This document shows, one piece after another, positions 8,839 to 19,172 of a stretch of DNA of 64,000 bases. This DNA comes from a virus. Below the pieces are notes generated by a model that ran no database searches, was not told the origin of the DNA, and saw nothing but the letters and a program-made list of their open reading frames with translations. The stretch covers positions 47,692 to 111,691 of IMG/VR virus record IMGVR_UViG_3300049729_000226. The stretch is one strand, 5' to 3'. Every line of letters begins with the position of its first letter. The first letter of the stretch is position 1. Position numbers and translations under genes: made by a program.

Positions 8839-11136
8839 ATGCCTGAATTCTTCACAACCTATCCTGTCGGTTCACTTGAGACAACTCAGGCGCAGGACGA
8901 ATTTCAGCTATTTACAGCAAGAGTCATGTCAGTTGACCACGAGAGGATCACGTGTTCTCTCAAGGATGAACGCAACGGAGCAGTCTACCAGGAAGTGAAC
9001 ATCTTTCCGGCGAACTCATCCTCGACGACATCAACAGACGTGAATCTCCCTGAAATTGGAACCAAGTGCATGTGTGCAAACATCACATACACCAAGGGAG
9101 TGGTCAGAATTGCTATCATCGCCTATGTGGTTTCTGACACCCTGCAGGGAGTGAATGCTGTTGCTACGAGAGGTCCTCAAGAGGTCCCTGGATACTCCAC
9201 CAGGACTCGTTCTCTCTATCGCAAAGCCTATCCTGGCCAGAAGACGGTCAACACGAGTGGCGGATATACCGAGAAAACTGATGGAGGCTGGGACAAAACC
9301 ACTGCAGATCTGAGCAGGGACAAGTTAGACCCACACAGTCGAACTTGGTCACAATCGACGTCAGCCCTTGTGAGATACACTGACAGTGGCCTTCACGTGG
9401 CTGGTCCGGTGAGTCGCCCAGGCGCGGCAACGGTGTCTCCTCGCATTCTCCCAGATGGATCGTCGGAGAACATCGTCTATCTCCAACCAAACAGCAAACT
9501 CGCCAGCCGATACACGAGTGGATCTCAGGATATCACTCCCTTGGTGGAAGCTCGTGAGATGGTTCAGGAGTTCGCTCTAGACTATCCGGTTCCCATCGAG
9601 GTTCTCAACACGAGCCTCATGGACCAGATTCTGGGGACTACTGCCAATCTCTGGGAAAGAACCAAGATTGTTCAGAAGGGCAATGTATCCAATGATGACC
9701 AGGCAATCGCAATCAGTCAGACATGGGATCATCCAACTGATGTGAATGCTAAACCTGTCGGCCCAACTACGAGTGATGGTCCAACTCCTCGTCGTCGTGG
9801 ATACATTATGGAGAGGGTGGCAGGTACACTGGTTGGTTACAACCAGTTCGACAAAGCCAACTATGGACAGGTTCTCAAACCATATCTCTTCAAGGATAGA
9901 TTCTCGAATGATGTAGCCTCCGGATACAACGTGGTTGCAGCCAGCAACGATCACTCCGAGACCCGGCTCGCGGCCTCAGCCCTTGCTGTTCGCTTTCCTC
10001 ATGAGTACAACACTACTCGTTGGGATGTAACCAAAGAAGGATCGATGAGTTTCGAGATCGGATCTACCATCCCCAAGGAGAATATCCTCTACGACGGTGG
10101 ATCCTACGAGAATCCTCTTGGTGCAGGTCGTTCAGTCGAAGGTCACCTAGTTGGAAGTTTGAAGATGGTCGTGGGGAAGAACCGTGATCAGGAAGACTCC
10201 ATCGATCTGACAGCCCTGGGCCAGACAGTCTTTCGGTTTGGTGCTGATGACACTTCACTTCCCAATGTTCGTCGGACAGTCTTCACTCAGAATCGCGGTC
10301 AGAACGACGCTTCTCTTGCTCGTACACTTCAGTACTGGACTCATCCGAAGACAGGACTTGGAGACGCTGGGAGTCTGACCAACAAGACTGCGATGGAGAA
10401 TGTCTCGCTTCGGGCGGCCATGGATGGCGGCACCATCATCAGATTTGGAGCCAGAAATCCTGGAGTTTTGCGCAAGCATTTGATGAACGGATACAGTGAT
10501 GGTCCTGGAATTCACGAAGTGGCTCCTGGGGATCCATCACGCCAGGATAGCAAGACGAGCGGTCGTCCTACCTATGGATCCGGAGACACAAAGTACTCCT
10601 TCCATGATCTAACTCAGGCCGGTGCTCCCATCGTCAAGATGCTCCCCTACAACTGGAGTGGTTCTCCTATTTCCACGAGCATGGATCGTCATGGCCTTTC
10701 AATCGACTTTCACACCGTTCGTGATGTTCTATTGAGAATAGGAGCCAACCCCGACACCAATCAATCTCTGCTGATGGATCTTGCTGGAGGACTGGCAGGC
10801 TGGTTTGGCAAGGATAATCAAGGTCGTTCAGTGACAGCCACCTTGGATGGTGGGGCTGAATTGGTAATCGGACCTAACAATCAGCAGAAGGGTCTCCGGA
10901 TGGAGATAACTGGTGACGTGGATTGGACGATAAAGGGGAACTTCCACATGCTGGTGACTGGCGATACAGTATGGGAATCCACTACACATCGCCATAATGT
11001 CAAGACTGATTATATCATCGCTGCCCAGAACATTACGGAGAAGGCTATGGTGAGGCATACTACTGAATCTGTGGATGTTATCCACAACCAGGGTCTTTAT
11101 CAGAGTGATGAAAACTCTCTGAATCTGATTCCATGA
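8839..11136 (+). CDS. Tail spike / gp5-VgrG-like protein with N-terminal OB-like domain
   Basis: 765 residues, start preceded by AGGAG. The first ~110 residues have the alternating strands of an OB fold (VMSVDHERITCSLKDE, then PEIGTKCMCANITY). The final ~110 residues contain repeated short strands typical of a trimeric needle (GAELVIG, MEITGDVDWTIKGNFHMLVTG). This is the arrangement of gp5/VgrG spikes that tip the tail tube. The middle is enriched in Asn/Asp/Gly/Arg without a known catalytic motif, so no lysozyme domain is claimed; peptidoglycan cleavage could come from the SLT fusion two genes upstream. Confidence 0.55.
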   Translation: MPEFFTTYPVGSLETTQAQDEFQLFTARVMSVDHERITCSLKDERNGAVYQEVNIFPANSSSTTSTDVNLPEIGTKCMCANITYTKGVVRIAIIAYVVSDTLQGVNAVATRGPQEVPGYSTRTRSLYRKAYPGQKTVNTSGGYTEKTDGGWDKTTADLSRDKLDPHSRTWSQSTSALVRYTDSGLHVAGPVSRPGAATVSPRILPDGSSENIVYLQPNSKLASRYTSGSQDITPLVEAREMVQEFALDYPVPIEVLNTSLMDQILGTTANLWERTKIVQKGNVSNDDQAIAISQTWDHPTDVNAKPVGPTTSDGPTPRRRGYIMERVAGTLVGYNQFDKANYGQVLKPYLFKDRFSNDVASGYNVVAASNDHSETRLAASALAVRFPHEYNTTRWDVTKEGSMSFEIGSTIPKENILYDGGSYENPLGAGRSVEGHLVGSLKMVVGKNRDQEDSIDLTALGQTVFRFGADDTSLPNVRRTVFTQNRGQNDASLARTLQYWTHPKTGLGDAGSLTNKTAMENVSLRAAMDGGTIIRFGARNPGVLRKHLMNGYSDGPGIHEVAPGDPSRQDSKTSGRPTYGSGDTKYSFHDLTQAGAPIVKMLPYNWSGSPISTSMDRHGLSIDFHTVRDVLLRIGANPDTNQSLLMDLAGGLAGWFGKDNQGRSVTATLDGGAELVIGPNNQQKGLRMEITGDVDWTIKGNFHMLVTGDTVWESTTHRHNVKTDYIIAAQNITEKAMVRHTTESVDVIHNQGLYQSDENSLNLIP

Positions 11137-11177
11137 AGAAGTTTCAGGGCAAGCAATTTACCTAGAGGTACTTTAAT

Positions 11178-14100
11178 ATGGGAAGCATCACAAATCCGAT
11201 TGTTCAAGCCATCACCACTGCGACAGGGAGACTCTCCAGCCTCGTCAACGCAGGTGCGGCTCTTATCAATTCAGGGCCAGCCGGTAGCATCAATGCAGCA
11301 GGCAATCCTGGTCAAGAGAACTGGTACATCCAAGCCAAGGGAGGAATCAACCGGCTCAATGTTCTCAACAGTCACAAAGTCAACGAATACTACACCAAAT
11401 CCTTGGAACAAGGTCGCCTCCTGGAAAACAGCATTGGGGATTCCATGGTTTGGATTCAGGAGAAGAAGAAACAGCTTGATGCCAGGATACTTCATCTGAT
11501 GCACATGACCACTCTCGGAACGGATGGTCAACTCCCTACTGCTGCTCGGAAACCAAAGTATATCGTCGACTGTATCAAGTTCATGAAGGAAGTTCAGAAA
11601 GTGATGGGAGAAATATCTGGTCTCGTCACTGCTCTAGAGAAGGATCTCACTACTTTGGTGATGATTGAGAAGAACGTCTTGGGAATGATCCAGGCTTGCC
11701 TCAATATGTTGTCGTCTCTGCTGGCAAACATCTGTAACTGGGGTCTTCCTAAACTCCCTTCGATTCCCTTCATCGTCGGAGACACAATGTGGCGCTTCAA
11801 TGGATTTGGAACTGCTTTGAACCAGTTGATGGCCAAACCTAACCTCTCCTTCAACTTCTCGTTCTCTCAGTGCAATATTACTCCTGCAAATTTGAACATT
11901 TTCAGCAACATTCCGACCAGCATTGCCACGGCCATTCCAAGCTCAGCTATTGGAGCCACTCCGGTCTATATTCCTCCTCTAGACGGTTTGGTTCTCCTGC
12001 CCACAGTTCCAGCCTCTGATCCGGTTTTGTCAACTGTCACGGATACTCCCATATTCAACTCAACATTCGATCCGTTCAATCAGATGCTGGGGAGCGTACC
12101 AGATCCTGTCACTATTGTCAGCAATTACTTGATGCCACCAGATGTTTATCAGAAAAACATCGTGAGTATTGCCCCGGCTCTCAGATCCTTGGTTCTTCCA
12201 GTGGGAGTTGCTCCCACATTGGCAGACATGAACGCTTTGAAGATGGCTCTTAGGCTCAATGTCAATCTGGATTCTTTGGTAGACAGTAACTTTGATCCCT
12301 ACCTGACATCAGCATGGCTCTATGAGCTCAATCTCAATCGACAGGTGATGACTCAAGGACGCGGTGGTCAGTGGATTGCCAACTACCAGGCTATCTACGA
12401 TCAGTATATCCAGCCTTCAGTTGACATTCTGACAAGCACGCCAATTCCTTGGAACAATTTGAACGCACTTGGAATCAACGATCTTCCCACGATTCCTTTG
12501 ATTCCAATTTTGAAGGCTGATTCAACTCGTAACCTAGCTTGGAAATTGTCGTATGTCGAGGCAGCCATCCTTGGCTATCCCAGGACTACCACGTTTGAAC
12601 AGGGTCAGGATTCCACATACGTGTCTTCGTTCACCGGCTCAGACCTCGATTACAAGTCAACTCCAGTCGATATGACAGTGGTTTCTACCTACACTCTTGG
12701 TGTTGGGACAGCGGACTATCCAGTCGTAATCTCATATCCGACCAGCATGAACAACGCGCTGATGGATGTGGTGTCGACAGCTGCTACTAGCATCGCAAAC
12801 AGTCCGTCATGGCAGTCTTCACATCCCCAGTTCCGATACATCTATAACCAGTTCGCCCAGGCGGCACTGGTAGACAGGTATTCTCAGTTCTGGAGGGAAT
12901 TCCGTTCAAACTTGTCTATGTTCTTAACTCAGAATATCGGTCTTATTCAGGAGGTCGTGAGTTATCCGGCGGCTCTCGATTCAGCCATTGATCCTTTGGG
13001 ATCCAACACGATTTACAACACGATGGAAGCCGACTTTCTGTCGAAGAATCAGAACTGGGTGCCAGGTTCCATTCTACTTCCGATTCCAAACGAATTATTT
13101 CTTCCTCAACTTGACAACACTCCTCCTAGTGACACACCTGGATGGAGTGGTGGACTCTTTGATGCTGCAACGTTCTTGGCACGTCCGGATATTCAATCGC
13201 AATCGATTCCTGTTCAAATGGCAATGCTCCGCACCAACCAGAGCTATGCAAGTCTGATGACCTTCCAGAACAATTTCCAGTCGGCGATTTCAGCAGCAGT
13301 GACAGCAGCAACCGCTATGATCAGCACTGTTCAGAATTCCGGAGCTCACGTTCTGACAACAATCGACGAACTGGTTCCTACTTCAGCAGGACTGGGAGGA
13401 GTTCCAGTTATTTTTCAGACAGTGGATTACGACAACGGTGGCTTCCTTGAAAATCCAGACACAATAGTCATCAATCAGGGCGGAAGTTATCTCGTCAGCG
13501 GAGATCTGGATTGGGGATCAACCTCTGCTTTGGCCAATCTTGGCTATATGCTCATGCTCAATGGGTCTACAGTCTTGGGCACTGAGACGTTATCGACTGA
13601 TTCAACCGATCCTCAAACTGAAGTCTTTTCCTTGACCTACAACTTCAACACTGGAGATACTATTCAACTGCTTGCATTTTCAAGTGAAGATGTAGAACTT
13701 CAATCAGGAACAGACTTAACGATTACGGTCAATACCAGTCCAGATACAACTAACTCCTTGCCAGTTTCGGTTCCTCCCACGGGTACCATGATGCTCACAG
13801 CCGAAGTCAACCTTGTGGCAGGACAAGCGGTTTCGGTAGACTCAAGTGGTAAAGTTACACCAGTACTTCCCACTCTTGTGGCATTACCTCAAGTTGCCGG
13901 AGAATTTTGTATTCCTTATGTAGACGGTATTGCTCTAGAGTCAGCCACAGCAGGTTCCACAGCTACAGTTGCGAATGCGTATGGTACTACATTTACAGTT
14001 TCTGGAGCATCCTTTACTGTGGGGGGAATCATCTATGTGGCTCACGATGGATCTATGACTCAAGACTATGCAGGAGAAGTTTTAACTAACTGTGATTGGA

Positions 14101-14207
14101 CTGTTGTACTTGGGAAAGCTCTCACTTCAGACACTTTGCTGTTTCAGCCACATCTACCCTATTCACGGTGGGATGCTGGAACATATTCAAATCCAGTATC
14201 GGAATAG
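11178..14207 (+). CDS. Large baseplate/tail structural protein with C1q-like and decoration-like C-terminal domains
   Basis: 1009 residues. The N-terminal ~240 residues are helical, including a hydrophobic leucine/methionine segment around 160-190. From ~740 to 850 there is a C1q/TNF-like jelly-roll pattern: a GGFLENPDTIVINQGGSYLVSG segment, then LNGSTVLGTE, then TGDTIQLLAFSS. The last ~110 residues match the phage decoration-type pattern AGQAVSVDSSGKV...ATVANAYG...LGKAL. It follows the spike gene after 41 bases. A wedge, tail-collar or fibre-anchor role is plausible. The domain names are from pattern reading only. Confidence 0.5.
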   Translation: MGSITNPIVQAITTATGRLSSLVNAGAALINSGPAGSINAAGNPGQENWYIQAKGGINRLNVLNSHKVNEYYTKSLEQGRLLENSIGDSMVWIQEKKKQLDARILHLMHMTTLGTDGQLPTAARKPKYIVDCIKFMKEVQKVMGEISGLVTALEKDLTTLVMIEKNVLGMIQACLNMLSSLLANICNWGLPKLPSIPFIVGDTMWRFNGFGTALNQLMAKPNLSFNFSFSQCNITPANLNIFSNIPTSIATAIPSSAIGATPVYIPPLDGLVLLPTVPASDPVLSTVTDTPIFNSTFDPFNQMLGSVPDPVTIVSNYLMPPDVYQKNIVSIAPALRSLVLPVGVAPTLADMNALKMALRLNVNLDSLVDSNFDPYLTSAWLYELNLNRQVMTQGRGGQWIANYQAIYDQYIQPSVDILTSTPIPWNNLNALGINDLPTIPLIPILKADSTRNLAWKLSYVEAAILGYPRTTTFEQGQDSTYVSSFTGSDLDYKSTPVDMTVVSTYTLGVGTADYPVVISYPTSMNNALMDVVSTAATSIANSPSWQSSHPQFRYIYNQFAQAALVDRYSQFWREFRSNLSMFLTQNIGLIQEVVSYPAALDSAIDPLGSNTIYNTMEADFLSKNQNWVPGSILLPIPNELFLPQLDNTPPSDTPGWSGGLFDAATFLARPDIQSQSIPVQMAMLRTNQSYASLMTFQNNFQSAISAAVTAATAMISTVQNSGAHVLTTIDELVPTSAGLGGVPVIFQTVDYDNGGFLENPDTIVINQGGSYLVSGDLDWGSTSALANLGYMLMLNGSTVLGTETLSTDSTDPQTEVFSLTYNFNTGDTIQLLAFSSEDVELQSGTDLTITVNTSPDTTNSLPVSVPPTGTMMLTAEVNLVAGQAVSVDSSGKVTPVLPTLVALPQVAGEFCIPYVDGIALESATAGSTATVANAYGTTFTVSGASFTVGGIIYVAHDGSMTQDYAGEVLTNCDWTVVLGKALTSDTLLFQPHLPYSRWDAGTYSNPVSE

Positions 14208-14213
14208 GAAGAT

Positions 14214-14618
14214 ATGAGATACGAATTCCAATGTGTTGAATGCAGCACGATTCAAGAAGTTGTCTGTCCGATGTCCAAGGCCAACTTTGACGATCGCGTG
14301 TGTCCGAAATGCGGAGGGGTTGCCAAACACAAACTTGGAGCACCAGCTGTGCTGACTGCCAATATGACACATCAGACTATTGATGTCGCAGTTGGTAGAG
14401 ATGCCAATGCCAGGTGGGACGATATTCATAGAAGACAAGAACTTCGAGAGAAGGTCCGTACGGAATCCAAGACCCAGGGTGTCTCTCTTACTGGACGAAA
14501 CGAGTTCCAACCCCTGTCTGACTTAAAAAAGACGATCCGTACTGATACCAACAAGCAACTACAGACTAAAGGATACGAGAGCCTCTCTGAAGGGGATGCT
14601 CGTCTCATAAAGCGATAG
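14214..14618 (+). CDS. Small FmdB-like zinc-ribbon protein
   Basis: 134 residues beginning MRYEFQC. Two CxxC knuckles (residues ~7-10 and ~30-33, CPKCGG) at the N-terminus form a likely zinc ribbon of the FmdB/CxxC_CXXC_SSSS type. The rest is basic and probably helical. Such proteins are frequently found inside phage structural operons, with no established biochemical role. It is separated from the preceding gene by 6 bases with AGGAAG upstream, and a hairpin follows 7 bases after its stop. It could bind nucleic acid or chaperone assembly, but neither can be shown. Confidence 0.65.
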   Translation: MRYEFQCVECSTIQEVVCPMSKANFDDRVCPKCGGVAKHKLGAPAVLTANMTHQTIDVAVGRDANARWDDIHRRQELREKVRTESKTQGVSLTGRNEFQPLSDLKKTIRTDTNKQLQTKGYESLSEGDARLIKR

Positions 14619-14625
14619 TGAACTT

Positions 14626-14667
14626 CTCTTTTTGATTGTTGAGAAAGGATATCAAAACCAAAAAGAG
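14626..14667 (+). terminator. Hairpin ahead of the sheath gene
   Basis: A perfect 9-bp inverted repeat (CTCTTTTTG at 14626-14634 with CAAAAAGAG at 14659-14667) encloses a 24-base loop. It lies between the zinc-ribbon gene and the sheath leader and may act as an attenuator or an RNA-processing structure. It lacks a GC-rich stem and a clear U tail, so strong termination is unlikely. Confidence 0.3.
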
Positions 14668-14725
14668 AATTCCTTTGTTCTTTATAGAGACGCTAAGCAA
14701 CCCGAGTCTTCAGGGAGAAATCAAA

Positions 14726-17700
14726 ATGGCTCTTTTCGACCAGTACACAAAGCCCGGTGTTTATACAGACGTGAAGATTGTGAATGCGGGCACTCCGCTT
14801 TTCGGCACGGCTCGTGTCCCGGTGCTCATCGGAGAAGGTGTTCAGTCCTTCACGTACTCCGATGTCGAAATTCCTCGCGGGTCTGTGGCGGGTGGCAATG
14901 AGTCGGTGGTTGGCGAGGACATTTCATCTCAAGCCAATGGAATCACCACTGTATTCCAGCTTTCCTACTACCCGGTTGTGACTGGCGACGGAACCGACAC
15001 AGTTTCCACCAATCCTGCTGATATCACGGTCTCGGCCAACGGAATCCAGTGTGCAGTTGCTGCTTTGAACGGCGCTCTTGGCCAGTTCACCTGCTACGAG
15101 ATCCCTGCCGGCTCAGATGTGGTGGTCAACTATTCCTTCGATCGCACCGATACACTGATCACCAACGAGAATCTGACCAACCAGATTCCCACCTTCGCTT
15201 CCCTGACTCTCCAGACTCTCGCCCTGTCTCTTTCGGTTCCTGGGGCGACAGGCAATGAAGTGACTTTGGCCTTCACCCTGGCTTCTTCAATGAATGGAGT
15301 TGCTGACGTTGCAGCGGTCACGGTCAATGGCAATGCAGTGAGTGTGGAACTTCGGAACAACGACATTGGCAACACCATTCGCACCGTGGGCAAAGTGGCT
15401 TCTCTGCTCAACAATGTTCTGACTCTGTCGGCAGGGTATATCCTGGTCGCTTCTGCTTCTACCACACCGGCAACTGCTGTCTCAGCCACTCCTTTTGTTG
15501 GTGGAACTGGTCAGAGCACCAACACGACTTTCTCCGTATCTCACCTTCCCATCACCGACGGATCGAACGCTGGAGCCGCAACCACTACTCCTTCCGATGT
15601 GACGGTTTTGGTGAACGGCACAGCAGCTTCAGTCACGGCAGTCAATGGAGCAGCAGGACAGTTCACTCTGGCAACAGGCGTCACCACTGGCCAGACTCTG
15701 GAAGTCTCCTACTACACCAACACCTACCAGAGAACCTTCGACGTCATTCCTTCTCCGAATGTCAGTTCGATCATTGAAGTGGGCCTTGGTCCCGACAGAT
15801 CTGACTATATTCAGGGAATTGACTACGTCCTCAGTGGCAACACCATCTCCTGGGGAGCAGCGGTCACCACAGAACAGGGAGCAGTGATCGGCACAACCGC
15901 TCCTTTCAACGGTCTCTACATCATCACGACCTTGAAGGACGATCATGCGTATCTTCGTAAGGTAACTGGTGGAATCAGCAACAGCGTCAACCTGAGCTTC
16001 ACTCTGGCTGACGTGCCGGTTGATGGATCTGGTCTGGGCAATCCGACCAATGACCCTTCTCTGATCAAGGTGTACGTGGGAACGGATCCGATCGCGGCTT
16101 TCACTTCAGGAGTTGTGACGGTTTCGAGCCTTCGTGGAGATTCGGCGACGGTGGTTCTCAAGAATCCTCCGGCAATCGGATCTTTCGTGTATGCTTCTTA
16201 CTATCGCTCTGTGCTGAACGATCACACCCTTTCACTGACGGCCACGAATCCGGCTGCTAGTGGATACATCATCACTGACGAAAACGGCATCGTTGTTCCG
16301 ACAGCCCAGATCACTACGATCATGACTGGCGGCGGTATAACCCCGGCTTCTGAAAGCACCACGATGGTCTGGCCTTACAGCTTCTCCGATCTCAAGGCAG
16401 CGATCGAAGGACCGAACGAAGTTGTGACTCTCACCTTCCAGAATGACAGCCTGTACCAGAACACGGTTCCTGGAACTCAGGCTGGCGCCACTATCCAGCA
16501 CCTGGTCCTGCAGGCCACAACAATTGGCGTCAATGTTACCACCAATGTCTCTTTCGTGGCAGGAGCACCAGTGGCGGACAGTCTTGCCGTGACTGTAACT
16601 GGAGAAGCGATTTCGGTGAACATCACCACTTCTATCTCCGGTGTTCGCACCATGGGAGACATTCTCACCATTTTCGACACCTATCCAGTTTCCACTACTC
16701 TGGCTGGTGTCGTTCTTGCTACTCTTTCCAGCACGTACACCGCAACCCCGGCAACGGCAGCTGGTCCGATCAGTTTCAGTGGAGGCACCGCCACCACTGG
16801 AACCAATCCATACGCGGATCGCTTCATCGTGACTTCTACTCTATCCAGTGGTTCTGCTGGCACTGGCTACGTGGGACAGACCTATGTCGATGCCAGAACA
16901 GGACTGAAGTTCACTCTGGTTCCGATGTTTCCATCCACTGCTGCTCTCAGCTATGGATACACTTCTGCTCCATCTGGATACATCTGGGAGCCTGCTGACA
17001 CAATTGCCATCACGGTGTCTAACGCAACAACTCGCCATGCTTCACAGATTCCCACCATCGACGTTCCGGGAGTCTGGACTGAAGTCGAGCAGTTCTTCAA
17101 TGTGGGCACCGGCAACACGGCCATCATCACGACCTTCAATGGATCTGGCAATGGACCTTCGGTGGGTGAGTACTACTACATCACCTACACGGTCGCAAAG
17201 CAGGCCAGCGACTACGCTCTGAAGTTGTACACCAGCGCGGCGGATGCCTATGCGGCATACGGACAGCCTTCTGCTATCAACCGTCTGTCCTTGGGCATCT
17301 ATCTCGCAACTCTCAATGGTGCTCAGACCTTTGGTTGCATCCAGGTCCCACAGCAGCTTAACTCGAACCAGGCCGCCGATTCCGAGTACATCGCGGCTTT
17401 GCAGACTTTGACCACAACTCTACCAGGAAGCGATTCCAAGGTCAACGTGATCGTGCCTCTCAGCACTTCGCTGACGGTACAGCAGGCACTTTCTCGCCAG
17501 CTGATCACCCAGGCTCAGATTCGCAATCGTGGAGAGGCAATCGGATTCGTGGGCTTCAATCAGTTCACCACTCCGACTCTGGCTCGCCAGTATGCTCGGT
17601 CTCTCGCCAATTCCCGCGTTGTCGCGGTGGCTCCATTCTACGCAGCCGTGCAGCTTCCCACGCAGGATGCCAACGGAGTCTTCGAAGTCATCGGTGTGAC

Positions 17701-18220
17701 GGGCGAATTCATTGCGGCGGCTCTTGCCGGCCTGAACCTCAACACGGCAAACGACGTTGCAACCTCGCTCACCAACCAGAACCTGGTAGGATTCACTCAG
17801 CTTCTGCAACGCTACGACGATCCCACCAAGGATCTCATGGCAGGAAGCGGAATCACGGTCTTGGAAGAGAACAACGGAGCACTGTATGTTCGCGACTACC
17901 TGACCACTGATCCTTCGAACCCGATCACCAGCGAGCCGACTTCCACCACTATCGTCGACTACACTCGCCAGCAGTTCCGCCTTGGCCTCAAGCAGTTCAT
18001 CGCTCGCAAGTTCACGGCTCAACTCCTGAACGACATCACGATCGTCTCCAACTCGATCTTGACGTCACTGGTTGGCAACGAAATTCTATCGGCTTTCGCA
18101 AATCTGTCGGTGGTTGCAAGTCCGACCGATCCAACCGTCGCTCTGGTCACTGTGGCCATCAAGCCTATCTTCGCTCTGAAGTACATCCAGGTCACCTTCT
18201 CGGTGGCTACACAGCTGTAA
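14726..18220 (+). CDS. Giant tail sheath protein
   Basis: Contractile tail sheath subunit. The frame is open from a TTG at 14636, but the ATG at 14726 is preferred: it has AGGGAG upstream and yields the typical sheath opening MALFDQYTKPGVY. The C-terminal ~330 residues look like the conserved sheath core (phrases such as LGIYLATLNGAQTFGC, VIVPLS, FVGFNQF, then a FIARKFTAQLLND helix). At about 1164 residues it is nearly twice T4 gp18. The extra length lies between residues ~50 and ~760 and is made of repeated beta modules. A strong hairpin terminator follows directly. Confidence 0.88.
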   Translation: MALFDQYTKPGVYTDVKIVNAGTPLFGTARVPVLIGEGVQSFTYSDVEIPRGSVAGGNESVVGEDISSQANGITTVFQLSYYPVVTGDGTDTVSTNPADITVSANGIQCAVAALNGALGQFTCYEIPAGSDVVVNYSFDRTDTLITNENLTNQIPTFASLTLQTLALSLSVPGATGNEVTLAFTLASSMNGVADVAAVTVNGNAVSVELRNNDIGNTIRTVGKVASLLNNVLTLSAGYILVASASTTPATAVSATPFVGGTGQSTNTTFSVSHLPITDGSNAGAATTTPSDVTVLVNGTAASVTAVNGAAGQFTLATGVTTGQTLEVSYYTNTYQRTFDVIPSPNVSSIIEVGLGPDRSDYIQGIDYVLSGNTISWGAAVTTEQGAVIGTTAPFNGLYIITTLKDDHAYLRKVTGGISNSVNLSFTLADVPVDGSGLGNPTNDPSLIKVYVGTDPIAAFTSGVVTVSSLRGDSATVVLKNPPAIGSFVYASYYRSVLNDHTLSLTATNPAASGYIITDENGIVVPTAQITTIMTGGGITPASESTTMVWPYSFSDLKAAIEGPNEVVTLTFQNDSLYQNTVPGTQAGATIQHLVLQATTIGVNVTTNVSFVAGAPVADSLAVTVTGEAISVNITTSISGVRTMGDILTIFDTYPVSTTLAGVVLATLSSTYTATPATAAGPISFSGGTATTGTNPYADRFIVTSTLSSGSAGTGYVGQTYVDARTGLKFTLVPMFPSTAALSYGYTSAPSGYIWEPADTIAITVSNATTRHASQIPTIDVPGVWTEVEQFFNVGTGNTAIITTFNGSGNGPSVGEYYYITYTVAKQASDYALKLYTSAADAYAAYGQPSAINRLSLGIYLATLNGAQTFGCIQVPQQLNSNQAADSEYIAALQTLTTTLPGSDSKVNVIVPLSTSLTVQQALSRQLITQAQIRNRGEAIGFVGFNQFTTPTLARQYARSLANSRVVAVAPFYAAVQLPTQDANGVFEVIGVTGEFIAAALAGLNLNTANDVATSLTNQNLVGFTQLLQRYDDPTKDLMAGSGITVLEENNGALYVRDYLTTDPSNPITSEPTSTTIVDYTRQQFRLGLKQFIARKFTAQLLNDITIVSNSILTSLVGNEILSAFANLSVVASPTDPTVALVTVAIKPIFALKYIQVTFSVATQL

Positions 18221-18225
18221 CCCAC

Positions 18226-18253
18226 GGGGAGGAGCGATCCTCCCCACATTTTC
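18226..18253 (+). terminator. Rho-independent terminator after the sheath gene
   Basis: A perfect 8-bp GC-rich stem (GGGGAGGA at 18226-18233, TCCTCCCC at 18238-18245) closes on the GNRA-type tetraloop GCGA and is followed by ACATTTTCT. It starts 5 bases after the sheath stop. This is the clearest intrinsic terminator in the window. Confidence 0.8.
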
Positions 18254-18270
18254 TCGTCTGGTGAAGACAA

Positions 18271-19113
18271 ATGAAATCAAAGATGATCGCGCGTCGCAAG
18301 CAAGCAGCACCTCCGGTAACTCCTGCGGCCCCGGCTCCTCCAAAGCCTGTGGCTGCTCCACCTCCGGTTCCTGGTGTTGGTGCACCTCCAGTTCCTACGG
18401 CTCCTCAGGAATACCAATCCACTGATGAAGCTCTCAAGGCTGTCAGCACTGACGTCCTGGCTTCAATGGTGAAGGCTCTCGTGGGTGGCAAGGAATTTGC
18501 GAACGACAAGGCGGCTCAGTTCTTGATCGAAACCATGACGGCTGAACTCAAGACTCGTCCGGTCCAGGTCGAGGATGGCGAACCTCGTCTCGCCTCCAAC
18601 AAGAAGAAGGCCGGTTGGATTTCCGTCAACGACAAGACCATGGATCTCGAAGAAGGTGGCGATCGAGTTCCGGAAATTGCTGAAGCTCACGGAAAGCTGG
18701 AAGATCACACTGGCATCGTGAAGACCAGGGTGGTTCTCCCCGAGAAGCTCGCTGCTGCTGAAATTTCTACGGCTTCTGCAGTAAAGAAGGCTGAAGGATA
18801 CGTTGCCAGTCTGAAGAACACATACCTCGAATCCAAGGTTCTGAGCACTGTCAATGGAACTCGTCCAGTTCGCGAAGCGGTCGAGTCCATCTATGCTGCC
18901 TCTCTTCGGATGGCCGATGCGACAAAGACACTTGCCAAACAGCAAGAGCAGGAAGAAGAGGAATCCGAAAAGGCCAGGAAGGCTCTTGAAACCAAGAAGT
19001 CAAGTTCGAAGTACAAGCTGGGCGGTTTGATGGTCGCGGCGGCTGAAGACGAGATCAAAGAAGACATTTGCAAGACTTGCAGAAAGCCTCAGTCTGCTTG
19101 TACCTGCGAGTAG
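18271..19113 (+). CDS. Proline-rich virion-associated protein with C-terminal Cys cluster, unknown function
   Basis: 280 residues lying between sheath and tube genes. The first ~50 residues are a Pro/Ala-rich linker (repeated PP, AP, VP). The central part is mixed helical, a KQQEQEEEESEK coiled segment follows at about 230, and the end is a CKTCRKPQSACTCE cluster that could bind a metal. No family is recognised. Its position suggests a tail or tail-assembly protein. The lack of any signal peptide or enzyme motif leaves the function open. Confidence 0.6.
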   Translation: MKSKMIARRKQAAPPVTPAAPAPPKPVAAPPPVPGVGAPPVPTAPQEYQSTDEALKAVSTDVLASMVKALVGGKEFANDKAAQFLIETMTAELKTRPVQVEDGEPRLASNKKKAGWISVNDKTMDLEEGGDRVPEIAEAHGKLEDHTGIVKTRVVLPEKLAAAEISTASAVKKAEGYVASLKNTYLESKVLSTVNGTRPVREAVESIYAASLRMADATKTLAKQQEQEEEESEKARKALETKKSSSKYKLGGLMVAAAEDEIKEDICKTCRKPQSACTCE

Positions 19114-19172
19114 TTTCTTCAAGTTTTCTTACTACCGGGCACCAGAGTTAGAAGCACACAGGAGATTGAATC

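Noticed and set aside
17420-18022. 200-residue antisense ORF in the sheath core
   Set aside because: Shadow of the sheath gene on the other strand; composition follows the sense codons.
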